A stretch of 64,000 nt of DNA from Candidatus Methylomirabilota bacterium. Lineage in GTDB: Bacteria; Methylomirabilota; Methylomirabilia; Rokubacteriales; CSP1-6. The notes under the pieces are model-generated. The model did no database searches. It was not told where the DNA came from and saw only the letters and a list, made by a program, of their open reading frames with translations. Of this stretch, positions 33,168-40,712 are shown in pieces. Made by a program: the position numbers and the translations under genes. Location: NCBI GenBank assembly GCA_035764725.1, contig DASTYT010000131.1:1-64000 (forward strand), in the 5' to 3' direction. The stretch's first letter is position 1. Each line of letters starts with the position of its first letter.

Positions 33168-34480
33168 CTATATGCTTCGTCGAGCAGCTCCACGATGTGG
33201 AGCACCTGCACGGGCTTGCCCCCGCCCTGGGCCAGCCCCTGCGCGATCTGGATGATGCAGCCCGGGTTCGCGGTGACCACGGCGTCGGCGCCGGTGGCGC
33301 GGATGTTCTGGACCTTGCGCTCCTGGAGCCGCGTCGCCATCTCGGGCTGGGTGAGATTGTACGTGCCGGCGGAGCCGCAGCACCAGTCGGCCTCGCGTAG
33401 CTCCACCACCTCGAGCCCGGGGATCTGGGCCAGGAGCTTCCGAGGCTCCTTGCGGATCTTCTGCCCGTGGACGACGTGACAGGGGTCGTGATACGTAATT
33501 TTTCGCCTGACGGCGGCGAGGGGTCCGCGCAGGGGCTCCCGCGCGAGGAACTCCGACACGTCGCTCACGCGCGCGGCAAAGCGCGCGGCGCGCGCGGCCC
33601 ATGCAGGATCGTCCGCGAGGAGCGCGCCGTAGGCCTTCATGTGGGCGCCGCAGCCCGACGTGTTCACCACCACCTGCTCCACGCCGGCCGACTCGAAGGC
33701 CTCGATCGTCTTCTTGGCCTGCTCGAGCGCCGTCGTGTGCTCGCCGCCATGCGCGTGGAGCGCGCCACAGCAGGTCTGGGTGCGCGGGGCCACGACCTCG
33801 ACGCCGTTCTTGGCCAGCACGCGCGCGGTGGCACGGTTCTGGGGGCCGAAGGCCACCTGCTGCACGCAGCCGGTGAGGAGCCCCACGGTGACGCGCTTCC
33901 CGCCCTCGGCGCGGATGACCTCGGGCAAGGGCGCCCGGTCGGCGCGGGAGGGAATGTGCGGCAGTAAGGGCTCCCACGCGGGGAGCGGCGACGGGAGCAG
34001 GCGGACGATCCCCGTGGCGCGGGCCAGGCGCTGAAGCCCACTGACCTGATAGAGGCGGAGACCGGCGGCGGCGAGCGAGAGCAGGCGTGGGTGCGGCAGG
34101 AGCACGCTAAAGTTCACCCAGCGGAAGAGCCGGCGCAGCACGCCGCCCGGGCGCTGCCGCTCGACGTCGGCGCGCGCCGCCTCGATCAGCTGGCCGTAGG
34201 GCACGCCCGACGGGCACACCGTCTCGCAGGCGCGGCAGCCCAGACAGAGGTCCAGGTGCGCGGCGGTCGACTCGGTGAGGGCGATGCGCCCTTCCGCCAT
34301 CGACTTGATGAGGAAAATGCGGCCACGCGGCGAGTCCATCTCCGTGCCGAGCAAGGAAAACGTCGGGCAGTACGCTAGGCAGAGGCCGCAATGCACGCAG
34401 CGGTTGACCCCCTCCACGTCGTGGCCGTGCAGGGTGAGCGGGCCCGGCGGCGCGGCGAGGGTCTCGCTGCCGTGCGCCAT
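33164..34480 (-). CDS. glcF: glycolate oxidase iron-sulfur subunit
   Basis: 438 residues. Two [4Fe-4S] motifs lie in the first 80 residues, CVHCGLCLAYCPT and CLGCRACETVCPSG; two CCG domains follow, with TCCGALHAHGG and WCCGSAGTYNLTQPEM, which bind a further cluster. This is the standard GlcF/LutA-like layout. It moves electrons from the FAD subunits to the quinone pool. It begins four bases after glcE ends. Confidence 0.92.
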   Translation of the reverse strand: MAHGSETLAAPPGPLTLHGHDVEGVNRCVHCGLCLAYCPTFSLLGTEMDSPRGRIFLIKSMAEGRIALTESTAAHLDLCLGCRACETVCPSGVPYGQLIEAARADVERQRPGGVLRRLFRWVNFSVLLPHPRLLSLAAAGLRLYQVSGLQRLARATGIVRLLPSPLPAWEPLLPHIPSRADRAPLPEVIRAEGGKRVTVGLLTGCVQQVAFGPQNRATARVLAKNGVEVVAPRTQTCCGALHAHGGEHTTALEQAKKTIEAFESAGVEQVVVNTSGCGAHMKAYGALLADDPAWAARAARFAARVSDVSEFLAREPLRGPLAAVRRKITYHDPCHVVHGQKIRKEPRKLLAQIPGLEVVELREADWCCGSAGTYNLTQPEMATRLQERKVQNIRATGADAVVTANPGCIIQIAQGLAQGGGKPVQVLHIVELLDEAYR

Positions 34481-34484
34481 GCCG

Positions 34485-35822
34485 TCAGATCCCTCCCACG
34501 AAGCGGCCGGGATTCAGGATGCCGTTGGGATCCAGCTCGGCCTTGATCCGCTGCATGATCCGAAAGGGCGCCCCGGGCGGCTCCCACACCGGCACGCGCT
34601 CCTTCACCGCGAGAGGCGCCCACTCGAGCATGCCGTGGCCTCCGGCGTCGCGGACCAGCGCGCGCCAGTCACCGAGGGTCGCCGCCACCGTCGTCGCCGC
34701 GATCTTCGCCTCGGCGCCCGCGCCGAGCACGGCGGTGATGATCCCGACCGCGGCATGCGCGGCAAAGGCCGCGTTGAGCCCGTGGCGGCGCGCGATGTCG
34801 CCGCCGTGCTCCACGAGATCGGCGACCTGGGTCGGCAGCGCGCCCCAGGTCATCACCGCGGTGGTCTCGGGGAATGCGCAGCGCGACAGCTCGCCCACCG
34901 CCTGCCAGGCGCCGTCCCGCTCCGCGCCGTCGAGGGCCCGCGTCTCGACCCGGGCACCGGACGCGAGCAGCCGCGCCAGCTCGGCACTCTGCCACTCCAC
35001 CTGCTCCGGCAGGCCGTCGAGCCCGACCAGGAGGGCGGCCCCCTCGCGGCCGCCGAGGCCCAGCGCGCGCATGGCCTCGGCGTCGAGCAGATCCACCGCC
35101 GAGGGGATGAGATCGGAGGCCATGATGGCCCGGGCGCCCTGCCCCGCATCCTTCACGCGCTCGAAGGTCGCCACGATCAGGCGGTCCATGTCGGGGCGCG
35201 GCCGGAGCTTGAAGGTCGCCTCGACGATCACCCCGAGCGTGCCGAAGGAGCCGATGGCAAGCTTGGGCAGATCGTAGCCCGCCACGTTCTTCACGACCTT
35301 GCCGCCGCCGCGCACGATGGAGCCGTCGGCCAGCACCATGGTGAGGCCGATGAGGAGATCGCGCGCCGTCCCGTAGAGGTGCCGCCGCGGCCCGGACGCA
35401 TTGCTGGCGAGGACACCGCCGAGGGTGCCCTGGCGCGCGTGCGGCGGGTCCAGCGAGAGCCACTGGCCCCGCTGGCCCAGCGCGTCCTGGAACGCCCCGA
35501 GGGTCATGCCCGCCTCGGCGGTGGCCGTCAGATCGGCGGGCTCGTGCTCGAGTAGCCGATCGAGCCGCTTGAGCGAGAGCACCAGGCCCGGCCGCGCCGG
35601 CGGCATGCCCACCGAGATGCGGGTGCCACTCCCCCACGGGGTCACCGGAATCCCGGCGGCGTCCGCCGCCGCCAGCACGCCCGCGACTTCCTCCTTGGTG
35701 CCGGGGAACACCACCGCCTCGGGCGTCCGGCCCTCGAGGACATAGGGCGAGCACTCCACGCCGGTCAGCACATGGCGCTCGCCGACGAGGGCAGTGAGGC
35801 GTCGGATCAGCTCGGCGTCCAT
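34485..35822 (-). CDS. glcE: glycolate oxidase FAD-binding subunit
   Basis: 445 residues of the FAD_binding_4 family. The pyrophosphate-binding loop reads VTPWGSGTRISVGMPP near residue 55, with GGVLASNASGPRRHLYGTAR near residue 135, and the C-terminal ELDPNGILNPGRFVGG is the usual GlcE end. It is shorter than GlcD and lacks a C-terminal catalytic cap of equal size, as in other GlcE proteins. It lies 39 bases after glcD and directly before glcF. Confidence 0.9.
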   Translation of the reverse strand: MDAELIRRLTALVGERHVLTGVECSPYVLEGRTPEAVVFPGTKEEVAGVLAAADAAGIPVTPWGSGTRISVGMPPARPGLVLSLKRLDRLLEHEPADLTATAEAGMTLGAFQDALGQRGQWLSLDPPHARQGTLGGVLASNASGPRRHLYGTARDLLIGLTMVLADGSIVRGGGKVVKNVAGYDLPKLAIGSFGTLGVIVEATFKLRPRPDMDRLIVATFERVKDAGQGARAIMASDLIPSAVDLLDAEAMRALGLGGREGAALLVGLDGLPEQVEWQSAELARLLASGARVETRALDGAERDGAWQAVGELSRCAFPETTAVMTWGALPTQVADLVEHGGDIARRHGLNAAFAAHAAVGIITAVLGAGAEAKIAATTVAATLGDWRALVRDAGGHGMLEWAPLAVKERVPVWEPPGAPFRIMQRIKAELDPNGILNPGRFVGGI

Positions 35823-35861
35823 TGCGAGGCCGCTACGAGGGGAGGTCGCGCCGCGCCCGCG

Positions 35862-37334
35862 CTAGAAGCGCTGAGCGAGGCCTTTCTCTTCGATGGGGTG
35901 CGGGCGATACGCGATGCCCGCCTCGCCGCAGGCCTTGCGGCTCGGGAACATCTTGCCGGGATTGCAGAGCCCTGACGGGTTGAAGGCGTGCTTGAGCCGG
36001 CGCATGCACTCGATGTCGGCGCCCGAGAAGATCAGCGGCATGTAGTCCGCCTTCTCGAGCCCGATCCCGTGCTCGCCCGAGATGGAGCCGCCCACCTCGG
36101 CGCAGACCCTGAGGATGTCGCCGCCCGCCGCCAGCACGCGGGCCTCGATGCCGGGCTCGCGCGGGTCGTAGAGGAGGTTCGGGTGGAGATTGCCGTCGCC
36201 GGCATGGAAGACATTGCCCACCCGGAGACCATACGAGGCGGCGATCTCGTTCACGCGGCGGAGCACGTAGGGCAGCTTGCTGCGCGGGATCACCCCGTCC
36301 ATGACCATGTAGGCGGGCGAGATGCGGCCGAATGCCCCGAAGGCGGACTTGCGCCCCTTCCACAGGAGCTCGCGCTCCTCGGCGTCGCGCGCCACCCGCA
36401 CGTCCCGCGCGCCCGCCTCGCGGCAGGCCTCCATGATGCGCGTGGCCTGCTCGTCCATGCCGGCGGCGATGCCGTCCACCTCGATGAGGAGCGCGGCGGC
36501 CGCGTCCCGCGGGTAGCCGCAGCCGAAGGCGTCTTCGACCGCCTCGATCGTGAGGTGATCGATCATCTCCATCGCAGCGGGGATGAGGCCGCGGGCGATG
36601 ATGGCCGACACCGCGTTGGAACCCTGGTCGATCTCGTCGAACACCGCCAGCACGGTCTTCACGGCCTGGGGCTTCTTCAGGATGCGCACGATGATCTTGG
36701 TGGCGATGCCGAAGGTGCCCTCGGAGCCCACGAAGAGGCCGGTGAGGTCGTAGCCCTGCGGGTCCCGGGTCTTCCCGCCGATCCACATCAGCTCGCCGTC
36801 CGGCAGCACCACCTCGAGGCCCAGGACGTGGTTGGTGGTGACGCCGTACTTCAAGGTATGGGGGCCGCCCGAGTTGTTGGCGATGTTTCCGCCGATCGTG
36901 CAGGCCTGCTGGCTCGAGGGATCCGGCGCGTAGTAAAAGCCGTTGGGCCCGACCGCCCAGGAGAGGTGGAGGTTGACCAGGCCTGGCTCCACCACCGCGT
37001 ACTGGTTCGCGTAGTCGACCTCGAGCACCCGATTCATCCGCATCAGCGAAATGACGAGGCCGCCCTCGGCGGGCAGGCACCCGCCGGACAGCCCCGTGCC
37101 GGCGCCGCGAGCCACGAAGGGCATGCCCTCGCGGTTGGCGAGGCGCACGAGGGCGGCCACGTGCTCGGCAGTTTGCGGGAATGCTACGAAGTCGGCGAGC
37201 GCGCGGAACAGCGTCAGGCCGTCCGACTCGTAGACCAGCAGCTCGTCGGGGTCGGAGAGCACGGCTCCCTTGCCGAGGAGGGCTTCCATCTCCCGGCGCA
37301 GGGCCGTCTTCCGCTCGGGGGTCAGCGAGGCCAT
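35862..37334 (-). CDS. glcD: glycolate oxidase catalytic FAD subunit
   Basis: 490 residues. FAD_binding_4 domain: VARGAGTGLSGGCLPAEGG near residue 68 and TIGGNIANNSGGPHTLKYGV near residue 138. FAD-oxidase_C domain: the active-site stretch NVFHAGDGNLHPNLLYDP near residue 378 and the end GSISGEHGIGLEKADYM. It oxidises glycolate or a related 2-hydroxyacid to the keto acid. A TATAAT lies six bases before the ATG, with no ribosome site, so the message may be leaderless. First gene of the six-gene operon. Confidence 0.92.
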   Translation of the reverse strand: MASLTPERKTALRREMEALLGKGAVLSDPDELLVYESDGLTLFRALADFVAFPQTAEHVAALVRLANREGMPFVARGAGTGLSGGCLPAEGGLVISLMRMNRVLEVDYANQYAVVEPGLVNLHLSWAVGPNGFYYAPDPSSQQACTIGGNIANNSGGPHTLKYGVTTNHVLGLEVVLPDGELMWIGGKTRDPQGYDLTGLFVGSEGTFGIATKIIVRILKKPQAVKTVLAVFDEIDQGSNAVSAIIARGLIPAAMEMIDHLTIEAVEDAFGCGYPRDAAAALLIEVDGIAAGMDEQATRIMEACREAGARDVRVARDAEERELLWKGRKSAFGAFGRISPAYMVMDGVIPRSKLPYVLRRVNEIAASYGLRVGNVFHAGDGNLHPNLLYDPREPGIEARVLAAGGDILRVCAEVGGSISGEHGIGLEKADYMPLIFSGADIECMRRLKHAFNPSGLCNPGKMFPSRKACGEAGIAYRPHPIEEKGLAQRF

Positions 37335-37340
37335 CGATCG

Positions 37341-37346
37341 ATTATA
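37341..37346 (-). promoter_or_regulatory. -10 element (TATAAT) for the glycolate oxidase operon
   Basis: A perfect TATAAT ends seven bases upstream of the glcD ATG on the minus strand, so transcription should begin at or near the A of ATG. No clear -35 is seen 17 bases upstream (TCGCCT), and no Shine-Dalgarno sequence is present. Confidence 0.45.
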
Positions 37347-37419
37347 ACTCCGCGGCGGGGGCGAGGCGATGGGCCCGCCGAGCCGACGAAATCCGTCCAG
37401 ACTTTTCACGGAGCGTGCG

Positions 37420-38325
37420 ATGCTGAGGACGATGATGCCGGAAGCGATCGTCGACGAGGTCGCGCTGGCGCCGGGCGGCGAGGCGCGGGATCGCGTCATC
37501 GAGCTCCTGCGCGAGCAGATCGATGCGCTTCGGGACGCCGAGCCGGGCGTCCGTGTCGGCCGGGATCCCGAGGAGGTTCACAAGATGCGCACCGCCGTCC
37601 GGCGGCTGCGCGCCGTCCTCGGCGCGGTGCGGGACATGTTCGAGCCGCGCTGGCTCGCCCGTCTCCGGAAGGAGCTCGACTGGCTCGGCGAGACGCTCGG
37701 CGCGCGCCGCGACCTCGACGTGCTCTATGAGCACCTGCGCGCCGAGGTGGCCCCGCTCCGCGCCGGCCGCGTGGCCGCCCGGCACATGCTCGAGCGCCTG
37801 GACCGGCAGCGCATCCGCGCCGGCGAGCGGGCGCGTGACGCCGTCGAGGGCCCACGCTACGCCCGCCTGCTCGAGCGGCTGCGCGCGGGCGCCGAGCATC
37901 CGCCGGTGGTGGATCCGGACGTCTCGCTGCCCGAGGTCGCCGCGCGCGCGTTCAAGAAGCTCAAGAAGGCGGTCGAGCAGCTGCCCGACAAGCCCGCCGA
38001 CGCCGAGCTGCACAAGGTGCGGATCCGGGTGAAGCGAGCCCGCTACGCCGCCGAGCTGGCCGAGCCCATGGCCGGCAAGCCGGCGCAGCGCTTCATCAAG
38101 CGGGCCAAGAAGCTCCAGGACGCCCTCGGCGAGCATCAGGACGCGGCGGTGGCCGAGCAGCGGGTGCGCCGCCTTCTCCGGGCCGAGCGGAAGCCGCTCG
38201 CCGTCGCGCTCTCGAGGCGGCTCGTGGACAAGCAGCGCACGCGCCGGCAGGAAGCACGAGCCGAGTTTCTCGACGCCTGGCCGGGGCTCGAGCGTCGCGG
38301 CCGCAAGGCCTGGAGGAACGCCTGA
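37420..38325 (+). CDS. CHAD-domain protein
   Basis: 301 residues. The CHAD fold is an all-helical bundle lined with histidines and basic residues; here the hallmark helices are EVHKMRTAVRRLRAVLGAVR near residue 50, HKVRIRVKRARYAAELAEPM near residue 197, and FIKRAKKLQDALGEHQDAAV near residue 225. CHAD domains bind polyphosphate and are often found next to polyphosphate enzymes. GGAG precedes the ATG; two more in-frame ATGs follow within five codons. Its last four bases overlap the probable CTG start of the NUDIX gene. Confidence 0.87.
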   Translation: MLRTMMPEAIVDEVALAPGGEARDRVIELLREQIDALRDAEPGVRVGRDPEEVHKMRTAVRRLRAVLGAVRDMFEPRWLARLRKELDWLGETLGARRDLDVLYEHLRAEVAPLRAGRVAARHMLERLDRQRIRAGERARDAVEGPRYARLLERLRAGAEHPPVVDPDVSLPEVAARAFKKLKKAVEQLPDKPADAELHKVRIRVKRARYAAELAEPMAGKPAQRFIKRAKKLQDALGEHQDAAVAEQRVRRLLRAERKPLAVALSRRLVDKQRTRRQEARAEFLDAWPGLERRGRKAWRNA

Positions 38326-38735
38326 AGACCCGGGCGACGACGCGCGCGGCCGGTGGCGTGATCTACCGCCAGAACCGCCGCGGCGACACCGAAGTCCTCC
38401 TCGTGCACCGGTCCCACCGCGAGGACTGGACCTTCCCCAAGGGCAAGCTCGAGCTGGGCGAGACCCACGAGGCCTGCGCCCTCCGCGAGGTCTGGGAGGA
38501 GACGGGTCTCCGCTGCGCGCTCCAGGAGGAGATGCCGAGCGTGTCCTATCAGACCCGAAAGGGCAGGCGGAAAATCGTCCGCTACTGGATGATGGTGCCG
38601 GTGTCGGGCGTGGCCCAGCCCCGCAACGAGATCGACGCCGTCCGCTGGGTGTCTCTCGACCGCGCCTTCGAAATGCTCACGTACGAGCGGGACCACGTCC
38701 TGCTCGCCCCGTTCGCCGTCCTCGCCCGCTCCTGA
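38322..38735 (+). CDS. NUDIX hydrolase
   Basis: 137 residues from a CTG start, or 125 from a GTG at 38358. The full NUDIX box is present, with G-x5-E-x7-REVWEETGL spacing (the first part is GKLELGETHEACALREVWEE). The KRR-type loop RKGRRKIVRYW follows. The CTG at 38322 is preceded by GGAGGA with a four-base gap and overlaps the CHAD stop (CTGA), and it restores the expected first strand TRAAGGVIYR; the GTG has no ribosome site. Substrate is probably a nucleoside or inositol polyphosphate-like compound. Confidence 0.87.
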   Translation: MKTRATTRAAGGVIYRQNRRGDTEVLLVHRSHREDWTFPKGKLELGETHEACALREVWEETGLRCALQEEMPSVSYQTRKGRRKIVRYWMMVPVSGVAQPRNEIDAVRWVSLDRAFEMLTYERDHVLLAPFAVLARS

Positions 38736-38747
38736 CGCGGACCCCGC

Positions 38748-39443
38748 TCAGTCCTTCCAGAGGGCGGCGCCGCCGCGAAGCCCGGCCTCGTTGTCGATGA
38801 GGCTCACGTCGGGATCGAGCTCGAGGCGGACCTTCCGCGCGTTGCCTCCGCCGATGTAGAGGTGATCGAAGGTGGTGAGCCTGCGCAGCATGCGGATGGC
38901 CTTCTTCAGCCGGCGGTTCCACCGGCGCAGGCCCACACGGCGTAGGGCATCGTTGCCGAGCTGCTCCTCGTAGGTCTCGCCCTTGCGGAAGGGATGGTGC
39001 CCCAGCTCCAGATGGGGCGCGAGCCGGCCGTCGAGATAGAGCCCGGTGCCGAAGCCGGTGCCCAGCGTGATGACCATCTCGACGCCCTTGCCCTTGATGG
39101 CGGCGAGACCCTGCATGTCGGCGTCGTTTGCAACCCGCACCGGCTTGCCAAGGGCCTGCCGGAGGGCGCGGGCCAGATCGTAGCCCTTCCACCCGTCGTG
39201 GTCGAGATTGGCGGCGGTAAAGACACGGCCCCCCCGCACCACGCCCGGAAAGCCGACAGCCACGCGCTCGTAGCCGCGGAGGGGCGCGACCAGGCGCACG
39301 AGGGTCTGGACGACCTGCCGCGGAGGCTGGCCCACCGGGGTGTCCACGCGGAGGCGGGGAACCATGAGTTTCCCGGTGGCGTCGATCAGGGAGGCCTTGA
39401 GGCCGGAGCCGCCGATGTCGATGGCGAGGACACGGCGAGGAAT
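38748..39443 (-). CDS. ROK-family sugar kinase, polyphosphate-glucokinase-like; start unusual
   Basis: About 231 residues. Phosphate-1 loop DIGGSGLKASLID, FPGVV, the catalytic Asp in VANDADMQGLA and the adenosine loop TLGTGFGTGLYLDG identify a ROK/PpgK-like kinase; ELGHHPFRKGETYEEQLG has the sugar-binding Glu/His. The zinc motif of ROK repressors is absent. No ATG, GTG or TTG lies between the tRNA-Asn gene and the first motif: the given start is an ATT that uses the last base of the tRNA CCA end. The true start is unknown, or an indel hides it. It converges with the NUDIX gene. Confidence 0.75.
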   Translation of the reverse strand: MPRRVLAIDIGGSGLKASLIDATGKLMVPRLRVDTPVGQPPRQVVQTLVRLVAPLRGYERVAVGFPGVVRGGRVFTAANLDHDGWKGYDLARALRQALGKPVRVANDADMQGLAAIKGKGVEMVITLGTGFGTGLYLDGRLAPHLELGHHPFRKGETYEEQLGNDALRRVGLRRWNRRLKKAIRMLRRLTTFDHLYIGGGNARKVRLELDPDVSLIDNEAGLRGGAALWKD

Positions 39444-39517
39444 GGCTCCCCGAGTAGGACTCGAACCTACAACCCCCCGGTTAACAGCCGGGTGCTCTAC
39501 CATTGAGCTATCGGGGA
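39443..39517 (-). tRNA. tRNA-Asn (GTT), CCA encoded
   Basis: Acceptor TCCCCGA pairs with TCGGGGA, discriminator G and encoded CCA follow. The anticodon loop is CTGTTAA between CCCGG and CCGGG, and the T-arm is GTAGG-TTCGAGT-CCTAC. The frame of the ROK kinase continues through it in the +1 sense, which gives a false longer protein. Confidence 0.95.
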
Positions 39518-39559
39518 GTGCGCGGGCCGCACTGATCCGGAACCTTTTTATATCACACG

Positions 39560-39787
39560 CTAAGGCCGGTGAGTGGGCCCCGGCTCCCCCCGGGTCTCGG
39601 CCGCGTCGATGCGCATCCGCTCTTCCAGGGCCGACTCCCCGGGCCGCGCCTCGAGGCCGAGCCGATCGCGGACCGCGGCATCGCGCCGGAACTTGCGGAT
39701 GAGCTCCGCGAGCTCGATGACGAGCCAGCACGCGAAGAAGATCAGCGTCGACCAGAAGAACACGCCCATGATCACCTGGTTCTGCAT
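39560..39787 (-). CDS. small single-span membrane protein
   Basis: 75 residues: MQNQVIMGVFFWSTLIFFAC continues into one membrane helix that ends near residue 28, followed by a charged cytoplasmic tail (KFRRDAAVRDRLGLEARPGE). A start at the ATG six codons later is possible. It follows recR by eight bases on the same strand and precedes tRNA-Asn. I do not recognise a family. Confidence 0.5.
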   Translation of the reverse strand: MQNQVIMGVFFWSTLIFFACWLVIELAELIRKFRRDAAVRDRLGLEARPGESALEERMRIDAAETRGEPGPTHRP

Positions 39788-39795
39788 GGCGGGAG

Positions 39796-40398
39796 CTATC
39801 CCATCTCCTTCCGGCCCTCGAGGGCCTTGCTGAGGGTCACCTCGTCGGCGTACTCGAGGTCGCCGCCGACCGGCAGCCCGCGGGCGATGCGGGTGATGCG
39901 CACGCCGAGAGGCCGCAGCAGCTTGGCGAGATAGATCGCGGTGGCCTCCCCCTCCACGCTCGGGTTGGTGGCGAGGATCACCTCGTCCACCGACTCGGCC
40001 TCGAGCCGGGCGAGCAGCTCGCGCACCTTGATGTCCTCCGGCCCGATCCCGTCCAGCGGTGAGAGCGCGCCGAGCAGCACATGGTAGCGGCCCTTGAATT
40101 CGCCCGTGCGCTCGAGAGCGAGGAGATCGTTCGGCTCCTCCACCACGCAGAGGCTGCGGGCGTCACGCGCGGGATCGCGGCAGATGCGGCAGGGGTCGTG
40201 CTCGGTGACGTTCCAGCAGCGCGTGCAGTGCACGATACGGGTCTTGAGCTCGGTCAGCGCCACCGAGAGCTCGTTGACCTCGTCGGCGGGCCGCTTGAGC
40301 AGGAAGAAGGTGAGCCGCTGCGCGGTCTTCGGCCCGACGCCCGGCAGTCGCTGCAGCGCCTCGATGAGGCGCGCGACGGGCTCGGGGAAGTAGGCCAT
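39796..40398 (-). CDS. recR: recombination protein RecR
   Basis: 200 residues, the usual length. A helix-hairpin-helix opens the protein (LQRLPGVGPKTAQRLTFFLL), the four-Cys zinc motif is CTRCWNVTEHDPCRICRDPA (residues 58-77), and the Toprim domain holds the acidic residues in VVEEPNDLLALE and TNPSVEGEATA. It works with RecF and RecO in gap repair. The ATG shares one base with the ybaB stop (TGATG), so they are coupled. Confidence 0.95.
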   Translation of the reverse strand: MAYFPEPVARLIEALQRLPGVGPKTAQRLTFFLLKRPADEVNELSVALTELKTRIVHCTRCWNVTEHDPCRICRDPARDARSLCVVEEPNDLLALERTGEFKGRYHVLLGALSPLDGIGPEDIKVRELLARLEAESVDEVILATNPSVEGEATAIYLAKLLRPLGVRITRIARGLPVGGDLEYADEVTLSKALEGRKEMG

Positions 40399-40712
40399 CA
40401 CATTCCGAGGCCGGGGATCTTGAGCCCGCCGGTGAGCTTGCCCATCTCGGTCTGCATCATCTCCTTGGACTTGCGCAGCGCCTCGTTGCAGGCGGCGAGG
40501 ACGAGGTCCTCGAGCATCTGGCTGTCCTCGGGGTTGATCACTTCCTTGTCGATCTTGATTGCGACGATCTCCTGCATACCGTTGGCGGTGACGGTGACCA
40601 TGCCGCCGCCCGCGGTCGCCTCGACCTGCTTCTTCGAGGCCTCGGCCTGAAGCGCGGCCATCTGGGCCTGGAGCTTCTGGGCCTCCTTCATGATGTTGCC
40701 GAAGCCTTTCAC
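40398..40712 (-). CDS. ybaB: YbaB/EbfC nucleoid-associated protein
   Basis: 104 residues from a GTG with AGGAAGGAG seven bases upstream. It has the family pattern: KGFGNIMKEAQKLQAQMAAL, then GGGMVTVTANGMQEIVAIKI and DLVLAACNEALRKSKEMMQT. It forms a DNA-binding dimer. The GTG overlaps the dnaX stop (GTGA) and its own stop overlaps recR, the common dnaX-ybaB-recR order. Confidence 0.93.
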   Translation of the reverse strand: MKGFGNIMKEAQKLQAQMAALQAEASKKQVEATAGGGMVTVTANGMQEIVAIKIDKEVINPEDSQMLEDLVLAACNEALRKSKEMMQTEMGKLTGGLKIPGLGM

